DNA of 64,000 nucleotides from Alphaproteobacteria bacterium (GTDB lineage: Bacteria; Pseudomonadota; Alphaproteobacteria; Caedimonadales; UBA1908). Below, in pieces: positions 45,059-54,991 of the stretch (positions are counted from its first letter, which is position 1; every line of letters begins with the position of its first letter). The stretch spans positions 39,734-103,733 of the forward strand of contig JAJTHL010000019.1 in assembly GCA_021298595.1 (NCBI GenBank). The letters are read 5' to 3'. The notes below the pieces were generated by a model. The model saw only the letters and a list, made by a program, of their open reading frames with translations. It was not told the origin of the DNA and did no database searches. The translations under genes and the position numbers were made by a program.

Positions 45059-46068
45059 GGAACTTGGGGCGCAGCCTTAAGCCACTCGCGCCAAGGCGCG
45101 CCGCTGTCAAAGCCGTTGGGATCTTTGGCGTAATCATAGAATGACTTTAGAAAACTCAGACGATCCTTAGACATTTGCATTTTCCACCGCTCACCCGGAT
45201 CTGTATCCAATTCAAAAAGAGGTGAGCCGCCAATCAAATAATGACGATGAAGAATGTCTTCAAACGAGACATTTTTGGCGTTTCGCAACATGTCATACAT
45301 CACCGAAAATTGGGTTGTGCGCCCCCGTCCCGCCCGGCAATGAAAGTGAAGCCATGTCCCCGCCTCAAGAGATCTCACAAAACTGACAAACGCTTCGACC
45401 ACGGTGTTGTCGGGCCTTGCATGATCCAGCGTGGTAAAACGGATATAACGAATACCATGATCATTTGTGAGATCTGCTTCTGAAAACACCGGTGTATAGG
45501 GCCCTTCGATAGGGGTCATTCGACTGATACCCCCGCCTCCTTTTTCAACAATTTGATAGATGTGCTTAGGCGGATTCGCCATGAGTTTACTTAAGAACGC
45601 TTTTTCGTGAGCCTCTATGTCTCTTGGCGATAACCCCTTATTGACGGCGTTTTCAGGAGCAAACAAAGAAACTGCGTGCCCCCCTGCAAACCCGTGACTT
45701 TCAAGTCGCAAATCAACAACATATAGGTTCGGATTTAAAATTTTCACCATGCTCTCAAAAGATGTTTGGCTGAACTGAGCGCTGGCAGAAATGTTTAAGT
45801 CCTCAAACCCTTTTCTGGAAGGAAGGACCTTTCCTGCTTTAACGAGTTTTTTAATAAGGCAAGGCTTGAACGTATCTTTTGATGTTCTAAATTGCAGAGG
45901 GATCAGATTGGCATCCACTTGCGCATCAACCACGATGGTGGCTTGTTCCTTTTTTGGGTGCATTTTGTCCTCTGGCATAATTTGAGCTCCTACCTGGGCG
46001 TAAAGAAAGAGTACTCCCAAACTCCACATGCACACTTTCATGTTTTTTGAGGAAAAGTACTGATTCAT
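45055..46068 (-). CDS. Exported PTP-like phytase (inositol polyphosphatase)
   Basis: 337 residues from the ATG at 46068; an upstream start at 46170 is unlikely. The N-terminus is a signal peptide (MNQYFSSKNMKVCMWSLGVLF, ending near GAQ). It aligns over most of its length with protein-tyrosine-phosphatase-like phytases such as PhyA of Selenomonas: YVVDLRLESHGFAGGHAVS, IRYIRFTTLDHARPDN (general acid Asp), WLHFHCRAGRGRTTQF with the CX5R active site (Cys244, Arg250), and the ending WREWLKAAP. The P-loop HCRAGRGRT differs from the usual HCEAGVGRT by two Arg. It should dephosphorylate inositol phosphates in the periplasm or, if secreted, in a host. Legionella LppA is a related translocated enzyme. 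Confidence 0.92.
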   Translation of the reverse strand: MNQYFSSKNMKVCMWSLGVLFLYAQVGAQIMPEDKMHPKKEQATIVVDAQVDANLIPLQFRTSKDTFKPCLIKKLVKAGKVLPSRKGFEDLNISASAQFSQTSFESMVKILNPNLYVVDLRLESHGFAGGHAVSLFAPENAVNKGLSPRDIEAHEKAFLSKLMANPPKHIYQIVEKGGGGISRMTPIEGPYTPVFSEADLTNDHGIRYIRFTTLDHARPDNTVVEAFVSFVRSLEAGTWLHFHCRAGRGRTTQFSVMYDMLRNAKNVSFEDILHRHYLIGGSPLFELDTDPGERWKMQMSKDRLSFLKSFYDYAKDPNGFDSGAPWREWLKAAPQVP

Positions 46069-46201
46069 TTTATCACATCTTTCATATTTTAGACCCAAGA
46101 AGGACGTGAGCGCATCATTGTGCTTCACAAGGGATGAGTTTTTGATTAAAAGTACAGTGATTGTAATCACACGCCAGCTTCAAAACAAGAGAACCTTTAA
46201 G

Positions 46202-47173
46202 ATGTCTTCCTCTTTTGCCACGAGTCAAGCCGTTGACCAAGCGGTGTTGCACCTTAAGCAAGGTGAGCTTGTGGCCATTCCCACGGAAACGGTTTACGGT
46301 CTTGGCGCTGACGCAACCAACGAGCAAGCCGTTGCGACTATTTTCCGATTAAAAGGCAGGCCTTCTTTTAATCCTCTTATCACGCATTTTTACTCAAAAC
46401 AGGCCGCGTTTGAACATGTGGAGGCGAATGCTACGGCAGAGGCCCTTGCCGATGCTTTTTGGCCTGGCCCCTTAACCCTGGTGCTACCTAAGAAAAAGAC
46501 AAGTCCTTTGGTGGCAGCCATTAGTGCGGGACTTGACACCATCGGCGTGCGGGTCCCAGCCCATCCCCTCACACAAGATCTTTTAGAACGGGTTGGCCTT
46601 CCCATCGCCGCACCCAGCGCCAACCCTTCAGAAGCCCTGAGCCCCACAACAGCAGCGCACGTGCGTCAGTATTTTGCAGACAACCCTCTTCTTGCGCAAA
46701 TCTTAGATGGAGGTCCTTGTCAAAGTGGCCTTGAATCAACGGTTATGGGCTTTGATACGGAAAAACGAGTGGTGATCCTGAGACCCGGAGGGCTTAGCTT
46801 TGAAACACTCACGAGCTTTCTTGGTTATGCGCCCAGCACGCCGTCAGCCTCAGATCCTATTAAAAGCCCTGGGCAAATGCTGCGTCACTACGCGCCTCGC
46901 CGCGCTCAGGTGCGCCTCAATGCCCATGACATTAAACCTCATGAGGCGCTGCTGGCCTTTGGTCCGACGACGTTATCAGCCCCTTATATGCGAAACTTAA
47001 GCGTAACTGGCAACTTAGAAGAGGCCGCCAGCAACTTATTTGCCATGCTGCAGGAACTTGACGCGTGCGGCGCACAAACTATTGCTGTCATGCCCATTCC
47101 CACGCTAGGCGTAGGCGTCGCCCTCAATGACCGTTTAAGGCGTGCCAGCGTCAAAAGTAATTCTTTGGTATAA
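46202..47173 (+). CDS. Threonylcarbamoyl-AMP synthase (Sua5 type)
   Basis: 323 residues from the ATG at 46202; the longer frame adds 32 unlikely residues. The YrdC domain (about 1-200) has GELVAIPTETVYGLGADA, PLITHFYS and PSANPSEALSPTTAAHV; the Sua5 domain follows to the end (SPGQMLRHYAPRRAQVRL, GVALNDRLRRASVKS). It makes threonylcarbamoyl-AMP for t6A37 of tRNAs. Sua5 has the extra domain that TsaC lacks. It is divergent from the phytase gene. Confidence 0.95.
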   Translation: MSSSFATSQAVDQAVLHLKQGELVAIPTETVYGLGADATNEQAVATIFRLKGRPSFNPLITHFYSKQAAFEHVEANATAEALADAFWPGPLTLVLPKKKTSPLVAAISAGLDTIGVRVPAHPLTQDLLERVGLPIAAPSANPSEALSPTTAAHVRQYFADNPLLAQILDGGPCQSGLESTVMGFDTEKRVVILRPGGLSFETLTSFLGYAPSTPSASDPIKSPGQMLRHYAPRRAQVRLNAHDIKPHEALLAFGPTTLSAPYMRNLSVTGNLEEAASNLFAMLQELDACGAQTIAVMPIPTLGVGVALNDRLRRASVKSNSLV

Positions 47174-47195
47174 CCCCTAGCAAAGGAAGACCTCC

Positions 47196-47921
47196 ATGAA
47201 AAAAATCTATCTATTTTTTGCCTTTTTGGCAATCATTCCTTCTTGCCCTGCCTCTCTCTATCTGCCTGGAGAGGAAGATCTGCGCACACTCACAAATCCT
47301 GCTGCTTTCCCCAACCCCACGGCCTTTAATCAGGCAAGATTTCGTGCCTTTAATGACTTAAACAATCACTACAAAAGGCTGATCCAGGAAGGTGCCCCCA
47401 AGGAGGAGCTACTCACTGGCTATCTCTCCAAAACAGAACTCATCCATAATAGGGGTTTTTTCATAGTAAGCGATTACAATTGGACCGCGATTCCCATTGA
47501 GGCTGCCATTATGATTGGGGAAACCTTCGAGCGTCCTGATCTTGCCGCACCCTTTTGTATCAGCACGAGAACTGCTGGCATGAAAGAATTGCTACGCATT
47601 TACGCAAAGCACTGGAAAACTTGTCCTCACCGGGCAAATTACCCTTACATTGCTGATTGGGCCAGTCATCCCAATGCAAGCATTTACCGCTGTTGCTTTG
47701 CCGTAGTACCCCTTTTCAAAACCTATTTTGTGTCAGGTGAACACAGCACCCATGAGCATTTCATCAAGCAAGGTATTGAAAGCCTCCTCGAAGAATATAA
47801 AGACAATCCTGGTAATTTTACCGGCGCTCTGACAGAAATTAGCGCGGTTGTTGGCACACTTTCAAAGCATGCGTCTGCGAAGTTTTGGACTTTTGAGGCA
47901 GGAAAGTCTCAAAGCTCTTAA
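47196..47921 (+). CDS. Exported protein of unknown function
   Basis: 241 residues with AAAGGAAG before the ATG, 22 bases after the Sua5 gene, so likely co-transcribed. Residues 1-19 form a signal peptide (IPSCPAS). The rest is helical with several Cys: EAAIMIGETFERP, CISTRTAGMKELLRIYAKHW, ASIYRCCFAVVPLF. A faint repeat of helix lengths suggests an alpha-helical repeat fold. Family not recognised. Periplasmic or secreted role inferred from the signal only. Confidence 0.65.
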   Translation: MKKIYLFFAFLAIIPSCPASLYLPGEEDLRTLTNPAAFPNPTAFNQARFRAFNDLNNHYKRLIQEGAPKEELLTGYLSKTELIHNRGFFIVSDYNWTAIPIEAAIMIGETFERPDLAAPFCISTRTAGMKELLRIYAKHWKTCPHRANYPYIADWASHPNASIYRCCFAVVPLFKTYFVSGEHSTHEHFIKQGIESLLEEYKDNPGNFTGALTEISAVVGTLSKHASAKFWTFEAGKSQSS

Positions 47922-48097
47922 AAGTAATACGCCATGAGACCCATAAACATAAAAAGCCCAAGCCACGCTAGGGCTTTTTTTAAATGAGAAACAGCCGACG
48001 CCTTGTTATCGTTGGCCGCAAGGCCTGGCACTTTATACTGCCAAGGCGCCGACAAAAGGCCGTATCTCACAAGAAGGGATGAGGTTGCACGCTTCAT
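47918..48097 (-). CDS. Small membrane protein downstream of gltA
   Basis: 59 residues, too short for an ordinary ORF cut-off. The ATG at 48097 has AAGGA seven bases upstream, a strong site. The product starts MKRATSSLLVRYGLLSAPW, is basic in the middle and ends in a hydrophobic segment (ALAWLGLFMFMGLMAYYF), so it looks like a tail-anchored single-pass protein. It follows gltA by about 90 bases on the same strand. The hairpin at 47951-47981 lies within its coding region. No family known to me. Confidence 0.5.
   Translation of the reverse strand: MKRATSSLLVRYGLLSAPWQYKVPGLAANDNKASAVSHLKKALAWLGLFMFMGLMAYYF
47951..47981 (+). terminator. Terminator-like hairpin inside a small gene
   Basis: AAAAAGCCC (47951-47959) pairs with GGGCTTTTTT (47971-47980), with a T-run after it. 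It is placed to stop the plus-strand exported-protein gene at 47196-47921, and lies in the opposite-strand small gene. Confidence 0.75.
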
Positions 48098-48187
48098 GGG
48101 TTGATCCTTAGGTTACAAGCTTGCTTGTATCACAAGTACCCTTTTCAATACCACGTGAAAAACTCATTCCGATCCTCTTGAGATATG

Positions 48188-49495
48188 TTATTTTCTTTTG
48201 TCCAAAAGCACGTAATCCCTTTTATCGTGGCCCTTATAAAGCTGGCGAGGGCGACCAATGCGCATGTGCGGGTCCTCGATCATTTCCTGCCACTGCGATA
48301 GCCACCCCACGGTTCTTGAGACCGCAAAAAGGACCGTGAACATGGAGGTAGGAATGCCCATGGCCTTGAGAACGATGCCTGAGTAGAAGTCGACGTTGGG
48401 GAAGAGCTTCTTCTCGATAAAGTACGGATCATGAAGGGCGATTTTTTCAAGTTCAAGGGCAAGATCCAGAAGGGGTTCTTTACCATGGCCAAGTTCGCCC
48501 AAAATCTCATAGCAGCTCTCGCGCAGGACGCTTGCCCGGGGATCATAGTTTTTATAAACCCGGTGACCAAAGCCCATCAGGCGAAAAGGATCATCTTTGT
48601 TTTTAGCACGGGCGATAAACTCAGGAATTCGCTCCTTGGTACCGATTTCTTTAAGCATGCTGAGGACCGCTTCGTTGGCGCCGCCGTGCGCGGGCCCCCA
48701 AAGACAGGCGATGCCCGCCGCTATACACGCAAAGGGATTGGCCCCACTGGAGCTTGCAAGGCGTACCGTGGAGGTTGACGCATTTTGTTCGTGATCGGCG
48801 TGGAGGATGAAAATCCGGTCCATGGCTTTTTCCATGATGGGATTGACCTTATAGGGCTCTGACGGCAAGGCAAACATCATGTGAAGAAAGTTTCCAGCGT
48901 AACTGAGATGGTTTTGTGGGTAGTTAAAGGGAAGTCCCACGGAATACCGGTACGCCATGGCCGCAATGGTCGGCATTTTTGCCAGCATCCGGATCACCGC
49001 AAGATCGCGCTGCTTAGGATCATTAATATCAAGGCTGTCGTGATAGAACGCGGACAACGCCCCCACCACCGCCACCATGACCGCCATGGGGTGAGCGTCC
49101 CGCCTAAAGCCGCGGTAAAAATGGATCATTTGCTCGTGTACGAGGGTGTGATGCACGACGCCTTGCACAAATTCATCAAGCTCTGCTTGGTTTGGTAGCT
49201 CCCCCTTCAAAAGAAGATAGGCAACCTCCATAAAGGTGCTTTTAGAGGCAAGCTGCTCGATGGGATAGCCCCGGTGCAAAAGGACCCCTGCATCCCCATC
49301 AATATACGTGATCTGAGAATCGCAGCTCGCTGTCGAGGAAAAACTGGGATCATAGGTAAAATAGCCGTGATCCGTATAAAGGCGGCGTACATCAAGGGCT
49401 TTTGGCCCAATAGATCCCTCTAGAAGAGGTAGTTCTATTTCTTTACGATCGCCGTTATCTTGAAACGTCACACGTATTCCCTGTTCTTGAGCCAT
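48188..49495 (-). CDS. gltA: Citrate synthase
   Basis: 435 residues of the type II hexameric form. Signatures include [34 protein letters not shown], the active His in [27 protein letters not shown] and [17 protein letters not shown]. It condenses oxaloacetate and acetyl-CoA at the entry of the TCA cycle; the pdh operon in the window makes the acetyl-CoA. Start follows AAAAAGAGATAAAA. Followed on its strand by a small membrane-protein gene. Confidence 0.97.
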   Translation of the reverse strand: MAQEQGIRVTFQDNGDRKEIELPLLEGSIGPKALDVRRLYTDHGYFTYDPSFSSTASCDSQITYIDGDAGVLLHRGYPIEQLASKSTFMEVAYLLLKGELPNQAELDEFVQGVVHHTLVHEQMIHFYRGFRRDAHPMAVMVAVVGALSAFYHDSLDINDPKQRDLAVIRMLAKMPTIAAMAYRYSVGLPFNYPQNHLSYAGNFLHMMFALPSEPYKVNPIMEKAMDRIFILHADHEQNASTSTVRLASSSGANPFACIAAGIACLWGPAHGGANEAVLSMLKEIGTKERIPEFIARAKNKDDPFRLMGFGHRVYKNYDPRASVLRESCYEILGELGHGKEPLLDLALELEKIALHDPYFIEKKLFPNVDFYSGIVLKAMGIPTSMFTVLFAVSRTVGWLSQWQEMIEDPHMRIGRPRQLYKGHDKRDYVLLDKRK

Positions 49496-49511
49496 TTTTA
49501 TCTCTTTTTTA

Positions 49512-50921
49512 TCATGATGCCATTTGTAGTTTTATCACACTTTCTAGTCTTGCCAAAGTCTCGTCTTTACCGAGCACCTCCATGACCTCAAAAAGACCAG
49601 GAGACACGGCGCGACCCGTCAGCGCAGCGCGCAGAGGCTGTGCCAGCATACCAAGGTTTTTTTGATGATTTTCCGCAAGTCCTCGTACAATAGTTTCAAG
49701 GGCGCTTGCTTGCCATTCAATGTTTTCATGGATAAGGGCGTCCCGGCAAAGCGCAAGGACCTGTTTTGCGTCATCCGTCAAAAGCGCCTGAGCCTTTGGC
49801 TCGAACGCAAGGGGGAGCGCATGCACATAAAAAAGGGCGTTCTCGGCCAAATCCACAAGGGTTTTCGAGCGCTGGGTCAAACCAGGCAGCCCCTTTAAAA
49901 GACGTGTCTGCTGCACTGGCGTTAGCGCCGATTTGATCATTTTCTCAAGATCTGGGGTGATTTTGTGCAACAAATCCTTGGGATCAGCTTCCCTTAAATA
50001 ATGGGCGTTTAAATTCTCGAGCTTTGTCATGTCAAAGCGCGCGGGTGATCTGCCCACATGCTCAAGATCAAACCAGCTAATGGCCTGGTCCCTTGAGAAA
50101 ATTTCATCATCCCCGTGACTCCACCCGAGCCGCGTCAGGTAGTTACACAGCGCGTGGGGTAAAAGCCCCATGCCCTCGTATGCATCCACGCCAAGCGCGC
50201 CGTGGCGCTTGGACAGTTTGGCGCCGTCAGCGCCGTGAATCAAGGGAATATGGCCCGTTTGGGGCATTTGCCACCCGGCAGCTGCGTAAATTTGGGCCTG
50301 CCTAAAGGTGTTGGTCAAATGGTCATCCCCGCGAATGATTTGGGTCACGCCCATATCATGGTCATCCACCACCACAGAAAGCATATACGTGGGCGTCCCG
50401 TCTGAGCGCAGCAAAACCAAATCATCAAGCTGCGTATTCTCAACGGTCACCTCTCCTTGAACCAAATCTTCCACCGTGGTGCGCCCGTCCTGAGGCGCTT
50501 TGAGACGCACGACATAGGGCGTGTCGGGGATGCCTTCCCGGTTTCTACAACGCCCGTCATAACGGGGGGGAAGGCCTGCCGCGCGCGCCTTTGTGCGCAT
50601 CTCTTCCACCATTTCGGCCGTACAGGTGCAGGCATATGCTTTACCGTCAGCCATCATTTGGTGGGCGACGTCGGCGTGTCTGCTTGCTCTGGCAAATTGA
50701 AAAATGACTTCACCGTCCCAGTCAAGCTCTAGCCATTTCATGCCGTAAAGGATGGCGTCAATGGCCTCTTTGGTCGAACGCTGGCGATCTGTATCCTCGA
50801 TACGTAGCAAAAACTTACCGCCATGGTGCCTTGCGTAAAGAAAATTAAAAAGCGCCGTACGCGCCGATCCAATATGCAAAAAACCCGTTGGTGACGGTGC
50901 AAAGCGAGTGACAACTGACAT
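49512..50921 (-). CDS. gltX: Glutamyl-tRNA synthetase
   Basis: 469 residues. [21 protein letters not shown] carries the HIGH motif, KLSKRHG the KMSKS-like motif. [16 protein letters not shown] is typical. The C-terminal anticodon domain is present. It charges tRNA-Glu, and in alphaproteobacteria often also tRNA-Gln for GatCAB. It lies 16 bases upstream of gltA on the same strand and divergent from comEC. Confidence 0.96.
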   Translation of the reverse strand: MSVVTRFAPSPTGFLHIGSARTALFNFLYARHHGGKFLLRIEDTDRQRSTKEAIDAILYGMKWLELDWDGEVIFQFARASRHADVAHQMMADGKAYACTCTAEMVEEMRTKARAAGLPPRYDGRCRNREGIPDTPYVVRLKAPQDGRTTVEDLVQGEVTVENTQLDDLVLLRSDGTPTYMLSVVVDDHDMGVTQIIRGDDHLTNTFRQAQIYAAAGWQMPQTGHIPLIHGADGAKLSKRHGALGVDAYEGMGLLPHALCNYLTRLGWSHGDDEIFSRDQAISWFDLEHVGRSPARFDMTKLENLNAHYLREADPKDLLHKITPDLEKMIKSALTPVQQTRLLKGLPGLTQRSKTLVDLAENALFYVHALPLAFEPKAQALLTDDAKQVLALCRDALIHENIEWQASALETIVRGLAENHQKNLGMLAQPLRAALTGRAVSPGLFEVMEVLGKDETLARLESVIKLQMAS

Positions 50922-50960
50922 GATTTACCCCTAAAGTACTGGGAACAGGGCCCCTAAAAA

Positions 50961-53021
50961 GTGATACCACCTGTGTACCACAGTTTTCGCCAAAGCGCAT
51001 CCCGCCTCGAGGGACTTTTAGAAACGTTTTTCAACCAGCACAGCCGCCTTGTGTACTGGGTTCCGGTCTTTCTTGGCTGCGGCATTGAGGTCTATTTTTC
51101 CCTGACCTTCGAGCCTTCTTACATCCCTTTGCTCGTGGTGTCTTTTCTTTTGACGGCGGCGGCCCTTGCGCTTCGGCGCGTGCGCCTTGCTTATTTCATC
51201 CTCTTTATCCTGACCTGCTTTTCTTGGGGGGTGACCCTTCCCTGCGTACGCACGAGCCTTTTGAACACGCCGCTTCTGGCCGAGGAACTTGCGCCCCAGT
51301 GGATTGAGGGGCAAGTCGAGCAGCTTGAAGCCTTTCCGACCTATCAGCGCATTACCCTCTATCATCCCCGATTAAGGCATGCCTTTTCAGAAGATACGCT
51401 GACCAAAGTGCGCCTGAGCATGCGAGGGCGTCTTGTCCTTCCTGAGTTTATCGTGCCAGGTGACTGGATTGCCGTTAAGGGGATCCTCATGCCCCCCGCC
51501 GAGCCCGCCGTCCCCAGATCATTTAACTTTAGACGCCAAGCGTATTTCGATCGCATCAGTGCGGTTGGCTACGGGATCCTGCCGGCGCGCCTTTTGCATC
51601 CTGGCGAACAAACGTGGTGGCGACGCGTCAAGACCCACATCGAAGGCTTGCGCCATACCCTTAACCAACATTTTGTCAAAACCCTCAAAGCGCCCGAGTC
51701 CGCCCTTGCCAAGGCCCTTGTAACGGGCGAGCGTTCAGCCATTCCTGAAGAGGTGCGTCTTGCGTTCGCGGCGTCCGGCACCGCGCATTTGCTTGCGATT
51801 TCGGGCCTGCACTTAAGCGTCGTTGCGGGTTTTATGTTTGTCTTTTTGCGCTTTCTTTTGGCGGCGATTCCAGCCCTTTCCTTAAGGTATCACATTAAAA
51901 AGTGGGCAGCGTTTCTGGCCCTTTGCGCTGTCTTCTTCTATTGGCTTATCTGCGGAGGATCTTTTCCCGCCACAAGAGCCCTTGTTATGTGCACCCTGAT
52001 TTTAGGCGCCGTGATGATTGACCGCACGGCCATTACCCTTCGCAACGTCGCGCTGGCCGCGTCTTTGATTTTGATCCTAATTCCAGAAGCTTTGGAAAGC
52101 CCTAGCTTTCAATTGTCCTTTGCTGCGGTTGTGGCGCTTGTTGCCATGTACGAGCATTTCAAGATTCCCTTTTTAAAGACCTCGTCACGCACGGGAGGGG
52201 CGCTCGTCAAAGGATTTCTTTATTTCATGGGCGTCATCAGTACGACCTTTATCGCGACAGTCGCCACAACCCCTTTTTTAGCGGCAACCTTTCATAACCT
52301 CACCCTGCAAGCCATTCCCGCAAACTTGCTGGCGGTCCCTTGGACAACCTTTGTCGTGATCCCTCTTTTGATTGGGTCTCTTGTCACCCTGCCCTTGGGC
52401 TATGATTTTGGGCTATCCTCAGTTTTAGAGGTCGCCCTTACCTGGATGCGGGAAATTGCCCAGACCGTCGCTGACTGGCCGGGCTCCATGGTCCCCATTC
52501 CCGAACCTGCCCCCGGTGTCATGAGCCTTCTCACCCTAAGTTGTCTGTGGATTTGTTTGACCAAGGGACGTCTTCGGTTGGTGGGCCTCGCCCCGTTAAG
52601 TTTATCGCTCGTGTGGTGGACGTTTTTTTCGCCTGTTCCTGATCTTTTTCTGTCTCAAGACGCCAAGGTTATCGGTGTGCGCACAGACAAAGATCTTTGG
52701 GTAGTTTCTAAACGGTCTGGTGCCTTTGCAAGAAAAGTCTGGGCCCAGGCGTCGGCCCTAGAAACCCCTCAAAAACTGCCCGATGCAGGCGTGCCGGGTG
52801 CAACGCGCACAGGCGATACTCTCACGCTTTTACCACCCTATATATTGGAGTTAACGCCCGTGGCCCTGAGCGATCAAACGACAGGCGAAGTTTTTCTGTC
52901 ACAAGAAGAGCTTTCGGTGTGGGGCAGTACGCTTGTGTGGCTGGGACCTTCTGGCCCCCGTTTTAGCAGTGTGAGAAAAGACCAAGGCACAAGACCGTGG
53001 TCGCTTTATAACCCCAAGTGA
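50961..53021 (+). CDS. comEC: ComEC/Rec2 family membrane protein
   Basis: 686 residues with a probable GTG start at 50961; no clear ribosome binding site. N-terminal DUF4131-like part and the competence domain with GTAHLLAISGLHLSVVAG and repeated membrane segments (about 270-540). The metallo-beta-lactamase domain seen in longer ComEC proteins is absent; a short soluble tail replaces it. ComEC moves single-stranded DNA across the inner membrane in transformation. No other competence gene is near. It may have other roles here. Confidence 0.88.
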   Translation: MIPPVYHSFRQSASRLEGLLETFFNQHSRLVYWVPVFLGCGIEVYFSLTFEPSYIPLLVVSFLLTAAALALRRVRLAYFILFILTCFSWGVTLPCVRTSLLNTPLLAEELAPQWIEGQVEQLEAFPTYQRITLYHPRLRHAFSEDTLTKVRLSMRGRLVLPEFIVPGDWIAVKGILMPPAEPAVPRSFNFRRQAYFDRISAVGYGILPARLLHPGEQTWWRRVKTHIEGLRHTLNQHFVKTLKAPESALAKALVTGERSAIPEEVRLAFAASGTAHLLAISGLHLSVVAGFMFVFLRFLLAAIPALSLRYHIKKWAAFLALCAVFFYWLICGGSFPATRALVMCTLILGAVMIDRTAITLRNVALAASLILILIPEALESPSFQLSFAAVVALVAMYEHFKIPFLKTSSRTGGALVKGFLYFMGVISTTFIATVATTPFLAATFHNLTLQAIPANLLAVPWTTFVVIPLLIGSLVTLPLGYDFGLSSVLEVALTWMREIAQTVADWPGSMVPIPEPAPGVMSLLTLSCLWICLTKGRLRLVGLAPLSLSLVWWTFFSPVPDLFLSQDAKVIGVRTDKDLWVVSKRSGAFARKVWAQASALETPQKLPDAGVPGATRTGDTLTLLPPYILELTPVALSDQTTGEVFLSQEELSVWGSTLVWLGPSGPRFSSVRKDQGTRPWSLYNPK

Positions 53022-53024
53022 CCC

Positions 53025-53996
53025 TTAGGAGGCTAAAGACCAAGAGCCCTCTTGAATGTTTTTCTTTAGAGGCCTTGTTTTTGAAACAGCCGCCTTGATC
53101 TTCTTGGGACCTGGAATCACCACATGGGACGCCGTGATGGGAAGCGTTCCCCGGCAATAATCAAAATAGCACTGGGCCAGGCGCCTGGTCACAGGACCGG
53201 GCGCGCCTGTTCCCACCGGTCGCCCGTCAATGCGCACCACACTTTTCACCATGGACAGGGCACCAGATAAAAAGGCCTCGCGGGCGTTTTTTGCTTCTTC
53301 TTTTGAAAAGGCGCGTTCTTCAACGGGGATGTCCAGTTCTTTGGCCAGCATCAGAAGGCGTGCGCGCGTCACACCCGGCACAAGACTGCCATCTTGCGGC
53401 CTTGTGACAATAACCCCTTGATCCGTCACGATATACGCATTAGAGCTGGCCCCCTCACAAATATTCTCGTTTTCATCCAAAAGCCACGTGTCAAAGGCGC
53501 CTGCCTCTTTGGCTTGCTGGCGCAGGAGCACCGTAGGCAAAAGAGACGTTGCTTTGATATGGGGACGTTTCCAGCGGATATCTGGGGTCGTGATCACATT
53601 CACACAAAGAAGATTTTCGGCGTCTAAGTGAATGGCTTGATGCTTGTAAACCATGACAAGGGAGGGACGCGCACCTTCGTCAGGAAAAGCGTGCTGGCGC
53701 GGAGCCACACCGCGGGTCAGCTGCACATAAAGGCTTCCTTCTGTGCCGCGGTTACGCCTGACGACTTCACGGCATGTGGCCTTGACGATTTCGGGATCGA
53801 AGGGGAGGGATACTTGAATGTCTTTGCCGTACCCCGCCAACCGGTCGACGTGCGCATCAAGATCAATGAGTCTGCCCGCATAAACCGCCATGACGATATA
53901 GACGCCGTCACCAAACTGAAAACCGCGGTCCTCAAGGGGAATCACAGCCTCTTCATGGGGTACGTACCGACCGTTGACATACGAAAGACGGGACAT
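53025..53996 (-). CDS. dat: D-amino-acid transaminase
   Basis: 323 residues. Fold type IV PLP enzyme: YVNGRYVPHEEAVIPLEDRGFQFGDGVYIV at the start, IRWKRPHIKATSLLPTVL with the PLP Lys, and ASSNAYIVTDQG, VPGVTRARLL further on. This matches D-alanine aminotransferases of about 285 residues. It makes D-glutamate or D-alanine for peptidoglycan. The last 40 residues are a Lys-rich extension absent in typical members. It is convergent with comEC. Confidence 0.9.
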   Translation of the reverse strand: MSRLSYVNGRYVPHEEAVIPLEDRGFQFGDGVYIVMAVYAGRLIDLDAHVDRLAGYGKDIQVSLPFDPEIVKATCREVVRRNRGTEGSLYVQLTRGVAPRQHAFPDEGARPSLVMVYKHQAIHLDAENLLCVNVITTPDIRWKRPHIKATSLLPTVLLRQQAKEAGAFDTWLLDENENICEGASSNAYIVTDQGVIVTRPQDGSLVPGVTRARLLMLAKELDIPVEERAFSKEEAKNAREAFLSGALSMVKSVVRIDGRPVGTGAPGPVTRRLAQCYFDYCRGTLPITASHVVIPGPKKIKAAVSKTRPLKKNIQEGSWSLAS

Positions 53997-54103
53997 CTTA
54001 AAGCGCTTTACAAGTGTTCAAGAAAAACTAGCCCCACACTAGCAGAAACGATTTCTTAAACAAAGAAAATACCAAAGAAGACTCTTAGAAAAATGATGCC
54101 CTT

Positions 54104-54991
54104 TTATAAAACGTCATCCGCCGCGTCATCCGACAACGTATCCTGCAAAAGCGCCCCTTCAAGGCGTCTTGCAAGGGCGCAAAAAGCCTCAAGACTTACC
54201 TCTTGGGCTCTGGCGTTTGGCGTCACGCCGCAGGCCGCCAAGTCATCTTCGATGCGAGAAGAGAGCGCTTTTAAATTAGCACGTAAGACCTTACGGCGAT
54301 GGGAAAAAGCACGCCTCAAAAGCCGATCAAGGGCGCGCGGGTCTGCGGGATACAGGGGCGTCCGGCGCGCCTCAAAATGTACCACACTGGACATCACCTT
54401 TGGGGGCGGCAAAAAGACATGGGGCGGCACGTCAAACAAGGTCGTCACGTGCGCTTGCCACTGGGTAAGGACCGAGACACGGCCGTACGCTTTGGTGTTG
54501 GGCGCTGCCTCAAAACGTGCGCCCACCTCTTTTTGCAGCATCAAGGTAAAGCTCTCGATAAGGGGCAAGAGGGGGAGCCACCCCATGATCAAAGGCGTTG
54601 CAACGTTGTAGGGTAAGTTTGCGACAATCTTTGTAGGGCCCGCGATAAAGAGCTCTAAATCGACTTTCAGGGCGTCTCCTTGCAAAAGCTCTAATCGATT
54701 GCCGGCTGCCTCTTGTAAGGGCGCCAGCGCCTCGACGCAGCGTCGGTCCATCTCAATGGCCACTACGCGTGCGGCCCCTTCGAGCAAAAGAGCCCGTGTG
54801 AGTCCTCCCGGTCCTGGGCCAATCTCAATGACCGTGTACCCGTCAAGACGTCCCGCGCTCCTCGCAATTTTTCGGGTGATATTCAGATCCAGCAAAAAAT
54901 TTTGGCCCAAGGACTTGTGTGTCCTTAGGCCAAAGCTGCGCACCACATCAGCAAGAGAGGCAAGCCCTTCTACAGGATCTACTCGTGTCAT
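54104..54991 (-). CDS. rsmA: 16S rRNA dimethyltransferase KsgA
   Basis: 295 residues. HKSLGQNFLLDLNITRKI, IEIGPGPGGLTRAL (SAM motif), AIEMDRRCVEAL, and IVANLPYNVATPLI (NLPY) are diagnostic. It dimethylates A1518 and A1519 of 16S rRNA. The gene starts directly at the surA stop, and the pair surA-ksgA is common, usually with pdxA between them, which is missing here. Confidence 0.96.
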   Translation of the reverse strand: MTRVDPVEGLASLADVVRSFGLRTHKSLGQNFLLDLNITRKIARSAGRLDGYTVIEIGPGPGGLTRALLLEGAARVVAIEMDRRCVEALAPLQEAAGNRLELLQGDALKVDLELFIAGPTKIVANLPYNVATPLIMGWLPLLPLIESFTLMLQKEVGARFEAAPNTKAYGRVSVLTQWQAHVTTLFDVPPHVFLPPPKVMSSVVHFEARRTPLYPADPRALDRLLRRAFSHRRKVLRANLKALSSRIEDDLAACGVTPNARAQEVSLEAFCALARRLEGALLQDTLSDDAADDVL

